DNA of 64,000 nt from Clostridium sp. ZS2-4 (GCF_026719745.1 NZ_JAPPRQ010000135.1:31856-95855); one strand, 5' to 3'. Shown: positions 10,837 to 20,619, counted from the stretch's first letter. The notes: generated by a model from the sequence alone, not told the origin. Made by a program: numbers and translations.

Positions 10837-11107
10837 TATTTTCAGCCTCGTCTATGCTCACTTCGCCTTTAGATGATAATCTATGAGCTACGGTTTCTGG
10901 TTGAACAGCCGATAATATTACATGATCACTATCCGTGATAATCACCGCTCTTGTTCTTCTTCCATATGTAGCATCAATAAGCATACCTCTATCCCTAGCT
11001 TCTTGTATTATTCTTTTAATCGGTGCAGATTCCGGACTAACAATTGCAACTAATCTGTTTGCAGAGACAATATTTCCAAATCCAATATTTATTAATTTTA
11101 TGCCCAT
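10826..11107 (-). CDS. remA: RemA/DUF370 DNA-binding regulator
   Basis: A 93-residue RemA-family protein. In Bacillus subtilis RemA is a ring-forming DNA-binding activator of biofilm matrix and osmoprotection genes; targets in clostridia are not clear to me. The conserved core [20 protein letters not shown] and the later [12 protein letters not shown] are visible. A strong GGGAGGG site precedes the ATG. It lies between yicC and gmk. Confidence 0.92.
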   Translation of the reverse strand: MGIKLINIGFGNIVSANRLVAIVSPESAPIKRIIQEARDRGMLIDATYGRRTRAVIITDSDHVILSAVQPETVAHRLSSKGEVSIDEAENNDH

Positions 11108-11122
11108 GGTGGCCCTCCCACT

Positions 11123-12004
11123 TTACTCAATATTTTGTGTTTGTTCTCTAATTTTTTCTATATAATTTTTAATATTTATAACTAAATTTATAATCTGCAA
11201 ATCACTGGCTTTAGAACAAATGGTATTAGCTTCTCTATTCATCTCTTGTATAATAAAATCAAGCTTCCTTCCAATAGGTTCTTCCTTTTTCAGAGTTTCT
11301 TTTAACTGTATTATGTGGCTATTGAGTCTTACAAGTTCTTCATCTATTGAAGCTTTATCTGCAAACACTGCAACTTCTGATGCAATTCTATTTTCTTCAA
11401 TATTAGCATTTTCTAAAAGTTCCTGCAATCTATTTTCTAGTCTATCTTTATAGTCTTCTACTACAAATGGCGCTCTTTCCTCAACCTTATTCACTAATTC
11501 TTCAATGTTTTGGCATTTTAATATAATATCTTCACACAATTTTTCCCCTTCTATTCCTCTCATGTTAACAAGTGCATTCACAGCATCATTCAAAGGGCCT
11601 TTCAAATCTTTCCACATTTCTTCCAAATCTTCTTCTTTTTTCTGTAAAGTTATTATCTCAGGAAATCTAGCAATAAGTGATACAGATATATTATCAATGA
11701 CATCATATCTATCTCTTATCTTTTCTAAACAACTCATATAACTATCACTTAGTTCTTCATTAAAATAAATATCCGAATCTTCTTTACCATAGGAATTTTG
11801 AGTAATAAATACATCTATTTTTCCTCTATTGATTTTATTTTTAATAATTTCTCGGACTTTATTCTCCAATGACAGTAAATTTCTAGGCATCCTAACGTTT
11901 ATATCAAAATACCTATGGTTAACTGTTTTAATTTCAATAGTAAAACTGCGACTAGTACCTTCTTCCGAAATCGCCCTACCAAAGCCTGTCATACTTTTTA
12001 CCAT
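11123..12004 (-). CDS. YicC family endoribonuclease-type protein
   Basis: A 293-residue YicC/YloC protein, a family with reported endoribonuclease activity. MVKSMTGFGRA at the N-terminus and the C-terminal DUF1732 part (KLDFIIQEMNREANTICSKASD) are hallmarks. I start at MVKSMTG, because AAGGA lies 8 bases upstream; ten codons upstream an ATG exists without such support. This is the first gene of the run yicC-remA-gmk-rpoZ-coaBC and is preceded by a promoter-like element. Confidence 0.92.
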   Translation of the reverse strand: MVKSMTGFGRAISEEGTSRSFTIEIKTVNHRYFDINVRMPRNLLSLENKVREIIKNKINRGKIDVFITQNSYGKEDSDIYFNEELSDSYMSCLEKIRDRYDVIDNISVSLIARFPEIITLQKKEEDLEEMWKDLKGPLNDAVNALVNMRGIEGEKLCEDIILKCQNIEELVNKVEERAPFVVEDYKDRLENRLQELLENANIEENRIASEVAVFADKASIDEELVRLNSHIIQLKETLKKEEPIGRKLDFIIQEMNREANTICSKASDLQIINLVINIKNYIEKIREQTQNIE

Positions 12005-12043
12005 TATTATCATCCTTTCGCAGTAGGTTGTCAATTTATCTTA

Positions 12044-12073
12044 ATTATACATAAATAACGATTAAAATTTCAA
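12044..12073 (-). promoter_or_regulatory. SigA-type promoter of the yicC operon
   Basis: TTGAAA (12068-12073), an 18-base spacer and TATAAT (12044-12049) on the minus strand, 40 bases before the yicC start. Confidence 0.6.
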
Positions 12074-12135
12074 GTTTATTTTCTTTGCAGAGGACAATAA
12101 ATATAATATCATACTTTTTACAATATTAAAATACA

Positions 12136-13287
12136 CTAATTATATACCTTTAAATTATTAAGTGACGTATAAATTTTTTCTTTTTCTACTGTTAAGGAAA
12201 TTCTGAAATGTCCTTGTCCTTCAACTCCAAAAGCGTATCCTGGTGTCACAACTATCCCATAATGTAAAAGTAATTCTTCACAAAATTCATTAGTTGCATA
12301 ATTTCCAGGGACTTTACACCAGATATAAAATGTTCCTTCACCTTGATAAAACTCAATATTTTTTTTACTTAAAATTTTTTGCGCAATTTTTCTTCTTTCA
12401 TCATATATTTCCCTTATATTGTTTATATAGTCTCTTGAAATACTAAGTGCTTCTACTGCTGCATATTGAATAGGCTTAAACTGACTTGAATCAATATTGC
12501 TCTTTACTTTTAATAAAGCCTTTAAAACATTCTTATTTCCAACAATATACCCAATTCTAAATCCCGTCATATTATATGTCTTTGATAAAGTTCCGAACTC
12601 AACATTTGACTTTTTTATATCGTATTGTAAAAGGCTTATAGGATTTTTATTTTTATTTATTATTTCATTATAAGCAGCATCATTGCATAAAACTATTTCA
12701 CTTTTTTCACAGTATTTTATGAGTTCACAATAAAATTCCTTATTAGCAACAGCACCGGTAGGATTATTAGGATAATTAATAATCATCAGCTTACTTTTTC
12801 TTCGAATATTATCAGGAATACCACTAGGATCTAGTAAATACTTGTTACTCTCCTTCAATGGTACTGTATATGGAGTATTTCCCCAAAGATATGAGCATAT
12901 TTCATATACAGAATATCTTGGATCAGGAGTTATTATATAATCTCCAAAATCACAAACAGCGGGTATTATATTACTCAATCCTTCTTTTGATCCTATAAGA
13001 ATTAGTACTTCATCAATATCCAAAGCAACCGAATAAACCTCTTTATAATAATTGATTATTTTCAATTTAAGCTCTTTTATCCCATCATAAGATGGGTATT
13101 TATTAAACTCCTTATAATTTAACGCTTTAACAAGTGCCTCAATTATTTTAGGATTAGTTTTTATATCTGGGTCCCCAATACCAAAATCAATAATATTTTT
13201 CCCCTGAGATATTAATCTTTCTTTAAGTTCATCAATTTTTTTAAAATGATATTCTGCAATATTCTCAAGCCTATTATTAGTCTTCAT
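12136..13287 (-). CDS. class I aminotransferase, LL-diaminopimelate aminotransferase-like
   Basis: A PLP-dependent fold-type I aminotransferase of 383 residues. It has the DapL-like opening IIDFGIGDPDIKTNPKI, then PSYDGIKELK, NYPNNPTGA, the PLP Asp region CNDAAYNE, the Schiff-base Lys of TLSKTYNMTGFRIGY and the carboxylate Arg in GHFRISL. DapL would convert tetrahydrodipicolinate to LL-DAP for lysine and peptidoglycan. The subfamily cannot be fixed from sequence alone; aspartate or alanine aminotransferase activity remains possible. It is transcribed alone. Confidence 0.8.
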   Translation of the reverse strand: MKTNNRLENIAEYHFKKIDELKERLISQGKNIIDFGIGDPDIKTNPKIIEALVKALNYKEFNKYPSYDGIKELKLKIINYYKEVYSVALDIDEVLILIGSKEGLSNIIPAVCDFGDYIITPDPRYSVYEICSYLWGNTPYTVPLKESNKYLLDPSGIPDNIRRKSKLMIINYPNNPTGAVANKEFYCELIKYCEKSEIVLCNDAAYNEIINKNKNPISLLQYDIKKSNVEFGTLSKTYNMTGFRIGYIVGNKNVLKALLKVKSNIDSSQFKPIQYAAVEALSISRDYINNIREIYDERRKIAQKILSKKNIEFYQGEGTFYIWCKVPGNYATNEFCEELLLHYGIVVTPGYAFGVEGQGHFRISLTVEKEKIYTSLNNLKVYN

Positions 13288-13344
13288 TTAAACTTCCCCC
13301 ATTATGTAATTTTAGTTCATTCTATTCAATATTTTATGTGCTTG

Positions 13345-13443
13345 TTACTTTATCTCATGATTAACAACTCTAATACTCTTTTCAGCCAAAGACTCAGCTT
13401 CATTTTTCAGATGACATAAAAACTCTATTAAATTAAATTTCAC
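13345..13443 (-). CDS. possible small ORF or gene remnant (32 aa)
   Basis: An open frame starting at GTG (or a TTG six codons earlier) encodes a charged, helix-like peptide that includes HLKNEAESLAEKS and ends VVNHEIK. Its amino-acid composition looks coding. There is no clear ribosome binding site and I recognise no family. It lies between the permease terminator and the aminotransferase gene. It could be a real small protein or the tail of a lost gene. Confidence 0.25.
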   Translation of the reverse strand: MKFNLIEFLCHLKNEAESLAEKSIRVVNHEIK

Positions 13444-13463
13444 TTTATGACTATACAATAATT

Positions 13464-13503
13464 AAAGCCTAAAGTTAGTTTATAAAGTCTAACTTTAGGC
13501 TTT
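13464..13503 (-). terminator. intrinsic terminator after the purine permease
   Basis: Perfect 15-bp inverted repeat (AAAGCCTAAAGTTAG and its complement) with a 10-nt loop. T-rich on both sides, so it could act in both directions. Confidence 0.85.
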
Positions 13504-13558
13504 TTATATATGTTTTTATATTAATTTAAATATTTTTCCTTCTTTATCTTATATTTTC

Positions 13559-14920
13559 TTAGCTATTTTTCCCTGTAGCAATTAATTTTATTATAAACAA
13601 AACTGCTAATATATATATTATTGGAGATATTTTTTTCTTACTATCTTGTTTAGAAAATAAATTATTTACCAAATTCAAAACTGCATAAGATAGTATTCCA
13701 ATCGTCAATCCATCCCCTATACTATATGTTAGCGGCATAAGAGCAATAGTTAAGAATGCTGGTATTCCTTCTGTAAAATCTGTAAAATCAATTTTCACAA
13801 CATTTTCTATCATAAAAAATCCTACTACTATAAGTGCAGGAGCTGTAGCACATCCTGGAATCGCAATAAATAATGGTGAAAAGAACATTGCAATCAAGAA
13901 TAATATTCCTGTAACAACTGAAGTTAATCCCGTTCTTCCTCCTTCAGCAACGCCAGCAGAACTTTCCACATAAGTTGTGACAGTAGATGTTCCCATAATC
14001 GCTCCGAAAGTTGTACCTATTGAATCTACTAATAATGCTTTTCCTGCATTTTTAACTTTTCCTTCTTCATCTATCATACCAACCTTAGATGCTACTCCTA
14101 CCAAAGTACCTACTGTATCAAAGAAGTCTACAAATAAAAATGTAAGAATAACTGTTATAAAGGACCAAATTCTTTGTGAGTCTTTTAAATATGAAAAATC
14201 TAATTTAAATGCTATGGGCTTTATAGATTCGAATCTGAAAACTCCATCAGGTAAATATATATGATATACATCAGCAGCCAATTTAGGATTCCTAAAAGCA
14301 TATATCCATGCAACTGCCGTACTTGCTACTATACCCCATAATAGTGCACCTTTAACATTTTTCTTTGATAAAACAACTATAACTATAAGCCCTATTAAAG
14401 CAATTATAACAGGTGGAGTAGTAAAATTTCCCATTTTAACTAGGGTTGCTTCATCTTTTACAACTATTCCTGAATTTACAAATCCTATAAAAGCTATAAA
14501 TAAACCAATACCTGCAGTTACTGCTAATTTCAATGTGGTTGGTATCGCATTAACAACAGCTTCCCTTACATTAGTTAATGATAAAATAATAAATATAATT
14601 CCTTCAAAAAATACAGCAGTTAATGCTACTCTATAATCAATTCCCATACCTTTGCAAACACTAAAAGCAAAGAAAGCATTCAGTCCCATTCCTGATGCCA
14701 ATGCAAAAGGTAGATTTGCATAAACTCCCATTAATATTGTAGTAAGGCCTGCTGTTAGACATGTAGCAGTTAAAACTGCACCTTTAGGCATTCCTGCAAT
14801 TTCTAAAAAATTAGGATTTACTGCAATGATATAGGCCATAGCCAGAAAAGTGGTAATACCTGCAATAATTTCTTTTCTTACGTCTGTACCATTTTCTTTC
14901 AGTTTAAAAAAGTTTTCCAT
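13559..14920 (-). CDS. pbuG: NCS2/AzgA-type guanine-hypoxanthine permease
   Basis: A membrane nucleobase:proton symporter of 453 residues with about 12-14 hydrophobic segments. It opens with FKLKENGTDVRKEIIAGITTFLAM (seen in two parts) and contains ASGMGLNAFFAF, FVDFFDTVGTLVGVA and TSTVTTYVESSAGVAEGGRTG, all typical of the PbuG/PbuO/AzgA family. The specificity for guanine or hypoxanthine is supported by the guanine-type riboswitch in its leader. GGAGGG precedes the ATG. It is a single-gene unit with its own promoter and terminator. Confidence 0.93.
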   Translation of the reverse strand: MENFFKLKENGTDVRKEIIAGITTFLAMAYIIAVNPNFLEIAGMPKGAVLTATCLTAGLTTILMGVYANLPFALASGMGLNAFFAFSVCKGMGIDYRVALTAVFFEGIIFIILSLTNVREAVVNAIPTTLKLAVTAGIGLFIAFIGFVNSGIVVKDEATLVKMGNFTTPPVIIALIGLIVIVVLSKKNVKGALLWGIVASTAVAWIYAFRNPKLAADVYHIYLPDGVFRFESIKPIAFKLDFSYLKDSQRIWSFITVILTFLFVDFFDTVGTLVGVASKVGMIDEEGKVKNAGKALLVDSIGTTFGAIMGTSTVTTYVESSAGVAEGGRTGLTSVVTGILFLIAMFFSPLFIAIPGCATAPALIVVGFFMIENVVKIDFTDFTEGIPAFLTIALMPLTYSIGDGLTIGILSYAVLNLVNNLFSKQDSKKKISPIIYILAVLFIIKLIATGKNS

Positions 14921-14960
14921 GTTGTACCCTCCAAATGCATATGTTAATTATGTATACTGA

Positions 14961-15001
14961 ATAAAAATAGCCACATAGAATATGAGCATTCTAAGTGGTC
15001 T
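14961..15001 (-). terminator. riboswitch-controlled terminator
   Basis: Stem GACCACTTAGAAT / ATTCTATGTGGCT with a GCTCAT loop, followed by ATTTTTATT on the minus strand. The loop region GCTCATA is complementary to the 3' strand of aptamer P1 (TATGAGT). This gives an antiterminator in the ligand-free state, so purine binding should switch the permease off. Confidence 0.85.
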
Positions 15002-15036
15002 ATATTTGGCATAACAAATAATATATTACACATGGA

Positions 15037-15109
15037 ACACTCATAGTCATCAATTTACGGTGTCTGGTAGAAACTCCTAGACCTTATTTCTAGGATTATA
15101 TGAGTAGTG
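15037..15109 (-). promoter_or_regulatory. purine riboswitch aptamer, guanine type
   Basis: On the minus strand: P1 ACTCAT/ATGAGT, J1/2 ATAATC, P2 CTAGA/TCTAG with a GG-containing L2, J2/3 GTTTCTACC, L3 CCGTAAA, and J3/1 GACTAT. The C at the specificity position of GACTAT indicates guanine/hypoxanthine rather than adenine. P3 is unusual: only 3 of the 6 expected pairs are canonical. Confidence 0.93.
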
Positions 15110-15137
15110 GCATCTTTATTCATTTTTTATCAAAATA

Positions 15138-15166
15138 ATAATATCAAGCTTTTTATTGTTTGTCAA
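15138..15166 (-). promoter_or_regulatory. SigA promoter of the permease riboswitch transcript
   Basis: TTGACA (15161-15166), 17-base spacer, TATTAT (15138-15143), about 30 bases upstream of the aptamer. Confidence 0.8.
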
Positions 15167-15211
15167 CCCGTGACGAATTTTAATTGCATTTTTATATATC
15201 AAAATTCGTAA

Positions 15212-16195
15212 TTAATAAATTCCTTCCTCAAACACTTTTTTTGTTTCATTCAAATCACTATATTTTCCTAGACAAAGCATAAGTTTTATTCTAGCTTTTT
15301 GACCTGGGAGAGTACCACCAAATATAACACCCATATTTCTTAATTGTTTACCTCCACCTTCATATCCATAGCTATCTAATACTCTTCCCCCAAAACATCT
15401 CGAAACTATAACTACTGCAATACCTTGATCAATTGCCCTTTTTACTCCAGCAACCATTTGTGGTGGAATATTTCCTCTGCCTAATGCTTCTATAACTATT
15501 CCTTTTGCACCTTTGCCTACACAAAAATCTAACAAACTTGAATCCATTCCAGCTGCACATTTAATCAAATAAACATTATCTTCTATTTTGTCCGTATGTA
15601 TATAAATTTTAGATAAAGTATCTCTATAAAAAATAACTTCATTATTATCAATGATTCCAATAGGACCAAACTCAGGACTTTCAAAAGTATTTAACTTCAT
15701 TGAATGAGCTTTTGTTACTTCGCTAGCACAATTCAACTCATCATTCAAACAAACCATAACCCCTTTATTTTTAGCTTTTTCAGAAATAGCAGTACATATT
15801 GAAGCTGATAAATTTGCAGGTCCATCATATCCCAACTCTGAACTATTTCTCATAGACCCTGTTACTATTACAGGTTTTTCGCTTTTAATGGTTAAATCCA
15901 ATAAATATGCCGTTTCCTCCAAAGTATCGGTACCATGGGTTACAACTACTCCAACTATATCTTCTCTTGCTAAAATTCCTTGAATATATTTAGATAAATC
16001 CATCATTTTTCTTGTAGTAACGTGTGGTCCAGGTAAGTTTGAAAATGTGAAACATTCAATTTCAGCATACCTCTCAATTCCAGTTACCATAGATATCATT
16101 TCCTCACCACTTAATGTTGGTACTGCTGCTTGTATTCTCGGATCTACCTTCATAGATATAGTACCACCATTAAAAACAACCGCAACTTTTCTCAT
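15212..16195 (-). CDS. ansA: L-asparaginase, cytoplasmic type
   Basis: Hydrolyses asparagine to aspartate and ammonia. The two catalytic Thr motifs are intact: FNGGTISM near the N-terminus and THGTDTLEET near residue 88. GSMRNSSELGYDGPANL binds substrate. There is no signal peptide, so it is cytoplasmic. I start at MRKVAVVF, ten bases after AGGAGG; the longer frame upstream adds a hydrophobic stretch with no ribosome site and could be mistaken for a signal peptide. The 327 residues are typical. Confidence 0.93.
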   Translation of the reverse strand: MRKVAVVFNGGTISMKVDPRIQAAVPTLSGEEMISMVTGIERYAEIECFTFSNLPGPHVTTRKMMDLSKYIQGILAREDIVGVVVTHGTDTLEETAYLLDLTIKSEKPVIVTGSMRNSSELGYDGPANLSASICTAISEKAKNKGVMVCLNDELNCASEVTKAHSMKLNTFESPEFGPIGIIDNNEVIFYRDTLSKIYIHTDKIEDNVYLIKCAAGMDSSLLDFCVGKGAKGIVIEALGRGNIPPQMVAGVKRAIDQGIAVVIVSRCFGGRVLDSYGYEGGGKQLRNMGVIFGGTLPGQKARIKLMLCLGKYSDLNETKKVFEEGIY

Positions 16196-16483
16196 ATTAA
16201 AATTTCCTCCTAAAACAATTTGTAAAACAAATCCAATTACCAAAAACCTGCACATTATTTGAAATAGTATTTCTCTCGTTTACACCCTTACTATTTTACA
16301 ATATATTATTAAAATATACATTACTAAAATTTATATTTGTCACATTTTTTATTAGTATTTTGCAACTTAAAATCTCATAGAGACAGCAGTTTATAAAACT
16401 CAATTAAATTTCAGTAACTTTACAATTATTACATATCCATCTTATCAAAATAATAACATTAGAATTCTCTTTAAGCTGATAAA
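16196..16483 (-). other. non-coding gap between asparaginase and spoIVA
   Basis: About 290 bases of AT-rich DNA upstream of the asparaginase gene. I see no convincing ORF, promoter with good hexamers, or structured RNA in it. Confidence 0.6.
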
Positions 16484-16522
16484 TTAAAACAAGCCGACAT
16501 ACAGCCTTGCTGTATTGTCGGC
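16484..16522 (-). terminator. intrinsic terminator after spoIVA
   Basis: Stem GCCGACAATACAG / CTGTATGTCGGC with one bulge, followed by TTGTTTTAATTT on the minus strand. Confidence 0.85.
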
Positions 16523-16538
16523 CTAAATATTGATATTA

Positions 16539-18017
16539 TTACAAGATAATACAAATTAATCCTCCATTACCCTCATTTATAATTTTTTCTAATGTCTTTT
16601 GAATTTTCACTTGAACATCATCTGGCATTTTATAAAGTTTATTGCGTAATCCATCTTTCACCAAAAGTTCCAACGATTTTCCAAACATATTACTTTCCCA
16701 AATTTTAGCTGGATCACTCTCAAACTGCTCTAGAAGAGATTTTACCAGTTCTTCACTCTCTCTTTCAGTTCCCATTATTGGTGAAATTTCAGTTTGTATA
16801 TCTGCCTTAATAAAATGAAGCGATGGTGCACTGGCTTTTAACTTAACTCCATATCTATTACCCTGTTTAACTATTTCCGGTTCTTCTAATCTCATCTCAT
16901 TTAACTGTGGAGAAACTAGCCCATAACCTCTTTCTCTTACATCTCTCAGAGCATCTTCAACCTTATCAAACTCTATCTTAGCATCACTTAAAGCCTTCAT
17001 AATACTCAACAGTTCACTTTCACTATTAATGTTTCTATCACAAACTTCACTCAATACTTTGTAGAATAATTCTCGTTTAGGATTTAATTGTACCCTAGCA
17101 GTTCCTTCTCCCATATTTATCTCATCCAGTTTAGAATTCTGCAAGAATTCAATTTCTCCAAATCTATCTGCAAAACTCTTTACATCTCTAACCTTATATA
17201 CACTTTGGCACATATCCTTAATTAATGCTGCAAAATCTTTCTTCAGCCAATGTGTTATGTCTAACTTTTCAATCCATTCAGGCATATCAATATTAATTTC
17301 TTTAACAGGAAATTCCTTAAGTACTCTTTCAAAAACATTTGTAATATCTTCTTCTTTCATATTAAGTACATCCATTTCTTGAACTGGAATATCATATTTT
17401 TCTTCCATACCTCTTTTAAGTTCCAAAGTTTCCATAGAATTTGGATTTTTAGAATTTAAAATCATAATAAATGGTTTATTGATTGATTTTAATTCATTGA
17501 CCACTCTTTCTTCTGCTTCAAGATAATCCTGTCTTTTTAAACCAGTTATGGAACCGTCAGTAGTTATAAGTAATCCTATAGTTGAATGTTCATTAATAAC
17601 TTTTTTTGTACCAATTTCAGCCGCTTCTTCAAATGGTATTTCATAATCATACCATGGAGTAGTTACCATCTTGGGCTGATCCTCTTCAACATAACCTAAA
17701 GCAGATTTTACAATATAACCAACACAATCAACCATTCTAACTTTAAATTTAGTTTCTCCATTTAAAGCCACTTCTATTGCTTCATTTGGAATAAATTTAG
17801 GTTCTGTAGTATGGATAGACTTTCCCGATGCACTTTGAGGAAGTTCATCCTGCGCTCTTTGTTTTTTATAAGTATTTTCTATATTAGGTATAACCATAAG
17901 CTCCATAAATCTTTTTATAAAAGTAGATTTACCTGTTCTTACCGGACCAACCACTCCCACATATATATCCCCTTGCGTCCTATCAGCAATATCCTTGTAT
18001 ATATTAAAGTTTTCCAA
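16539..18017 (-). CDS. spoIVA: spore coat morphogenetic ATPase SpoIVA
   Basis: SpoIVA polymerises with ATP hydrolysis on the forespore surface and forms the coat basement layer. The N-terminal GTPase-like domain has Walker A GPVRTGKST near residue 24. I start at a TTG encoding MENFNIYKDIA, because GGGAGGG lies 6 bases upstream. The resulting 492 residues equal the length I recall for the Bacillus protein. An upstream ATG (18053) adds 12 residues across the ribosome site. In the mother cell it should be under SigE, but I could not fix a SigE promoter. Confidence 0.96.
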   Translation of the reverse strand: MENFNIYKDIADRTQGDIYVGVVGPVRTGKSTFIKRFMELMVIPNIENTYKKQRAQDELPQSASGKSIHTTEPKFIPNEAIEVALNGETKFKVRMVDCVGYIVKSALGYVEEDQPKMVTTPWYDYEIPFEEAAEIGTKKVINEHSTIGLLITTDGSITGLKRQDYLEAEERVVNELKSINKPFIMILNSKNPNSMETLELKRGMEEKYDIPVQEMDVLNMKEEDITNVFERVLKEFPVKEINIDMPEWIEKLDITHWLKKDFAALIKDMCQSVYKVRDVKSFADRFGEIEFLQNSKLDEINMGEGTARVQLNPKRELFYKVLSEVCDRNINSESELLSIMKALSDAKIEFDKVEDALRDVRERGYGLVSPQLNEMRLEEPEIVKQGNRYGVKLKASAPSLHFIKADIQTEISPIMGTERESEELVKSLLEQFESDPAKIWESNMFGKSLELLVKDGLRNKLYKMPDDVQVKIQKTLEKIINEGNGGLICIIL

Positions 18018-18089
18018 AGATTTACCCTCCCAGCACTTACTTAGTTTTAACAATATATATATATTATTAAATAAAAAAAATATTACAAA

Positions 18090-18132
18090 AATTAAATTAA
18101 GCCAGTTTATAATAAACTGGCTTAATTTAATT
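18090..18132 (-). terminator. intrinsic terminator after gpsA
   Basis: Perfect 20-bp inverted repeat with a 3-nt loop, containing AAGCCAGTTTA. T-rich on both flanks. Confidence 0.85.
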
Positions 18133-18141
18133 CTTCTCTAT

Positions 18142-19137
18142 TTAATATATCTCATCTTTCTTATCTCTTGACATCAATTCGTATACACCATATTTAGCTT
18201 CCATATTTTCAAAAAGCACCTTGTATAATATATCAGTAATAGGCATCGAAACTCCTAATTCTTCTTTTAACTTATAAAATGCTCTACATGCCTTAACTCC
18301 TTCAACTACCATTCCTATTTCTGTACACGCCTCTTCTAAGGAATATCCTTTTCCTATCAATATCCCTGCTTTTCTGTTCCTACTGTGCATACTAGTACAA
18401 GTAACTATAAGATCTCCCATTCCTGTGAGTCCAAAGAAAGTATCTTGTCTTGCTCCCAATCTTACTCCAATCCTAATAATTTCACTCATCCCTCTTGTCA
18501 TAAGAGCAGCTTTAGTATTGTCTCCATATCCTGTACCATCTGATACTCCTGCTGCTAACGCTATTATGTTTTTAACAGCACCACCTATTTCTACACCTGT
18601 CAAATCATCATTTGTGTACACTCTGAATTTATTAGTCATGAAAATATCCTGAATTTTTCTAGCTGCATCCATACGTTTAGAGGAAACTACCACCGTAGTT
18701 GGAATGTCTAAAGCTACTTCCTCAGCATGACTTGGTCCAGAAAGAATAACTATAGGATTATCTGATATTTCTTCTTCAATAACCTGTGAAAGTCTTTTTG
18801 AAGACCCTTCTTCAATTCCTTTTGCTATATTAACTATTATAACTTCTTTATGAATTAGATTCTTAATTTTAGTACATATTTCTCTTATTGCATGGGATGG
18901 AATTGCTAATACTACTACCTTACTATTACCTATTGCAGCTTTTAAATCAGAAAAAGCAGTAACATTGGAGGGTATAACAATATTGTGTATATACTTAATG
19001 TTTTCTCTTTTTTCATTAATATCCAGAACAACATCTTCACTTCTGTCCCATATATTAATAGAGTATCCCTTCTTAGCCAACATAACACTCAAAGCTGTAC
19101 CAAAACTACCTCCTCCTATAAAAGTAACATCTGCCAT
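18142..19137 (-). CDS. gpsA: NAD(P)-dependent glycerol-3-phosphate dehydrogenase
   Basis: Reduces dihydroxyacetone phosphate to sn-glycerol-3-phosphate, the backbone for phospholipids. The Rossmann motif [10 protein letters not shown] is at the N-terminus. [20 protein letters not shown] and the catalytic Lys of [13 protein letters not shown] follow. I start at MADVTFIGG, one base after the der stop, with AAGGAAGG ahead of it; the longer frame overlaps der. The 331 residues are usual. The der-gpsA(-spoIVA) order is conserved in Firmicutes. Confidence 0.96.
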   Translation of the reverse strand: MADVTFIGGGSFGTALSVMLAKKGYSINIWDRSEDVVLDINEKRENIKYIHNIVIPSNVTAFSDLKAAIGNSKVVVLAIPSHAIREICTKIKNLIHKEVIIVNIAKGIEEGSSKRLSQVIEEEISDNPIVILSGPSHAEEVALDIPTTVVVSSKRMDAARKIQDIFMTNKFRVYTNDDLTGVEIGGAVKNIIALAAGVSDGTGYGDNTKAALMTRGMSEIIRIGVRLGARQDTFFGLTGMGDLIVTCTSMHSRNRKAGILIGKGYSLEEACTEIGMVVEGVKACRAFYKLKEELGVSMPITDILYKVLFENMEAKYGVYELMSRDKKDEIY

Positions 19138-19138
19138 G

Positions 19139-20455
19139 CTATTCCTTCCTTTCTCTAAATTCAAATTTAATTCCAGTTCCACCGAAATCAAAACTCTCTC
19201 TTACCTTATTTTCAAGATATCTTCTATAAGAAAAATGTAGCAATTCTGAATTATTTACAAAAAATACAAATGTAGGAGGTTTTATTCCAACTTGGGTAAC
19301 ATAATAAATCTTCATTCGATTTAAGCCTACAATTGGAGGTTCTTTCATCATTACTGCTTTACTTATCACTTCATTTAATACACCTGTTTTTACTCTTTTT
19401 GTATAATTATCATAGCATTCTTTAGCCATACTTAACACTTTATGTACTCTTTGGCCTGTTTTAGCTGAAATAAACAAGAAAGACGCATAACTTAAAAATG
19501 ATAACTTCTGTCTTAATTCATTCTTGAATTTATTCATCGTTTTATCATCTTTCTCAATCAAATCCCATTTGTTTACAATTATCATTATTGCCTTATTCAT
19601 TTCATGGGCATATCCTATTATTTTTTCATCTTGCTCAGCTACACCTTCTACTGCATCTATCATAAGTATGCATACATCTGCATTTTCTATAGCTGCTAAA
19701 GTTCTAACTGCACTGTATCTCTCAATTTGTTCCTTAATTTTACTCTTCCTTCTTAAACCGGCAGTGTCCACCAAAATAAATTTTCCATTTTCATTTTCTA
19801 CATAACTATCTACTGCATCTCTAGTTGTTCCAGCTATCTCACTAACTATATGTTTTTCTTCTCCCAAAATTTTATTAATTAACGAAGACTTACCTACATT
19901 AGGTCTTCCAACTATTGCTATTCTTACATATTCATTCTCTTCTTCCTCATTATCATTAGTAGGAAATTTTGCTACAACTTCATCAAGCATATCTCCTAAT
20001 CCTAACCCTTGTGATGCAGATATAGAAATTGGTTCTCCTATTCCTAAATTATAAAATTCATAAATATTATCTTCTAAAGCATTTCTATCTATCTTATTTA
20101 CTACTAGTAGAACTTGTTTTTGTGATTTACGAAGCATATGAGCTACTTCATTATCAGTATCAGTTAACCCATGTTTTCCATCAACTATAAACATTATAAC
20201 ATCAGCCATTTCAATAGCCAATTCAGCCTGCCTTCTCATTTGAGATACAATAATATCACTACTTTCAGGTTCTATTCCACCTGTATCTATTATTGTGAAT
20301 TTATGATTTAACCATTCAGCTTCTGCATAAATCCTATCTCTCGTAACTCCTGGTGTATCCTCAACTATTGATATTCTTTTACCTGCTAATTTATTAAACA
20401 AAGTAGATTTACCTACATTAGGTCTTCCAACTATTGCAACTATTGGTTTAGCCAT
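19139..20455 (-). CDS. der: ribosome-assembly GTPase Der (EngA)
   Basis: Der is an essential double GTPase for 50S subunit maturation. Two G domains are visible, each with GRPNVGKS (near residues 10 and 184), DTPG/DTAG switch regions and NKID/NKWD base-specificity motifs. The C-terminal KH-like domain covers about 350-438. The length of 438 residues is typical. Confidence 0.97.
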   Translation of the reverse strand: MAKPIVAIVGRPNVGKSTLFNKLAGKRISIVEDTPGVTRDRIYAEAEWLNHKFTIIDTGGIEPESSDIIVSQMRRQAELAIEMADVIMFIVDGKHGLTDTDNEVAHMLRKSQKQVLLVVNKIDRNALEDNIYEFYNLGIGEPISISASQGLGLGDMLDEVVAKFPTNDNEEEENEYVRIAIVGRPNVGKSSLINKILGEEKHIVSEIAGTTRDAVDSYVENENGKFILVDTAGLRRKSKIKEQIERYSAVRTLAAIENADVCILMIDAVEGVAEQDEKIIGYAHEMNKAIMIIVNKWDLIEKDDKTMNKFKNELRQKLSFLSYASFLFISAKTGQRVHKVLSMAKECYDNYTKRVKTGVLNEVISKAVMMKEPPIVGLNRMKIYYVTQVGIKPPTFVFFVNNSELLHFSYRRYLENKVRESFDFGGTGIKFEFRERKE

Positions 20456-20585
20456 TATTTATTCCTCCTTATTTTACTTATACTCAGATAAGTTCATTAG
20501 ATAATATTATCATTACTTTAATAATCTAGTCAAGATTTGACAAGCTATGCAAAATTATATTTTGAAATATAATTTATTTGAAACA

Positions 20586-20612
20586 AAAACAGCCTAGTGA
20601 AGGCTGTTTTTC
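20586..20612 (-). terminator. intrinsic terminator after phoU
   Basis: Perfect 11-bp stem (AAAAACAGCCT and complement), 5-nt loop, T run. Closes the pst operon before der. Confidence 0.9.
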
Positions 20613-20619
20613 TATTTTA

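Noticed and set aside
15173..15209. Inverted repeat ACGAATTTT / AAAATTCGT as an asparaginase terminator
   Set aside because: The loop is 19 bases and no T tract follows on either strand. It may be chance or an operator.
16262..16340. Promoter for the asparaginase gene
   Set aside because: GTGACA and several AT-rich -10-like hexamers are present, but none has a proper spacing that stands out from background.
18040..18090. SigE promoter for spoIVA
   Set aside because: Expected from biology, but only low-complexity AT sequence is seen; no convincing -10 CATACA-type element.
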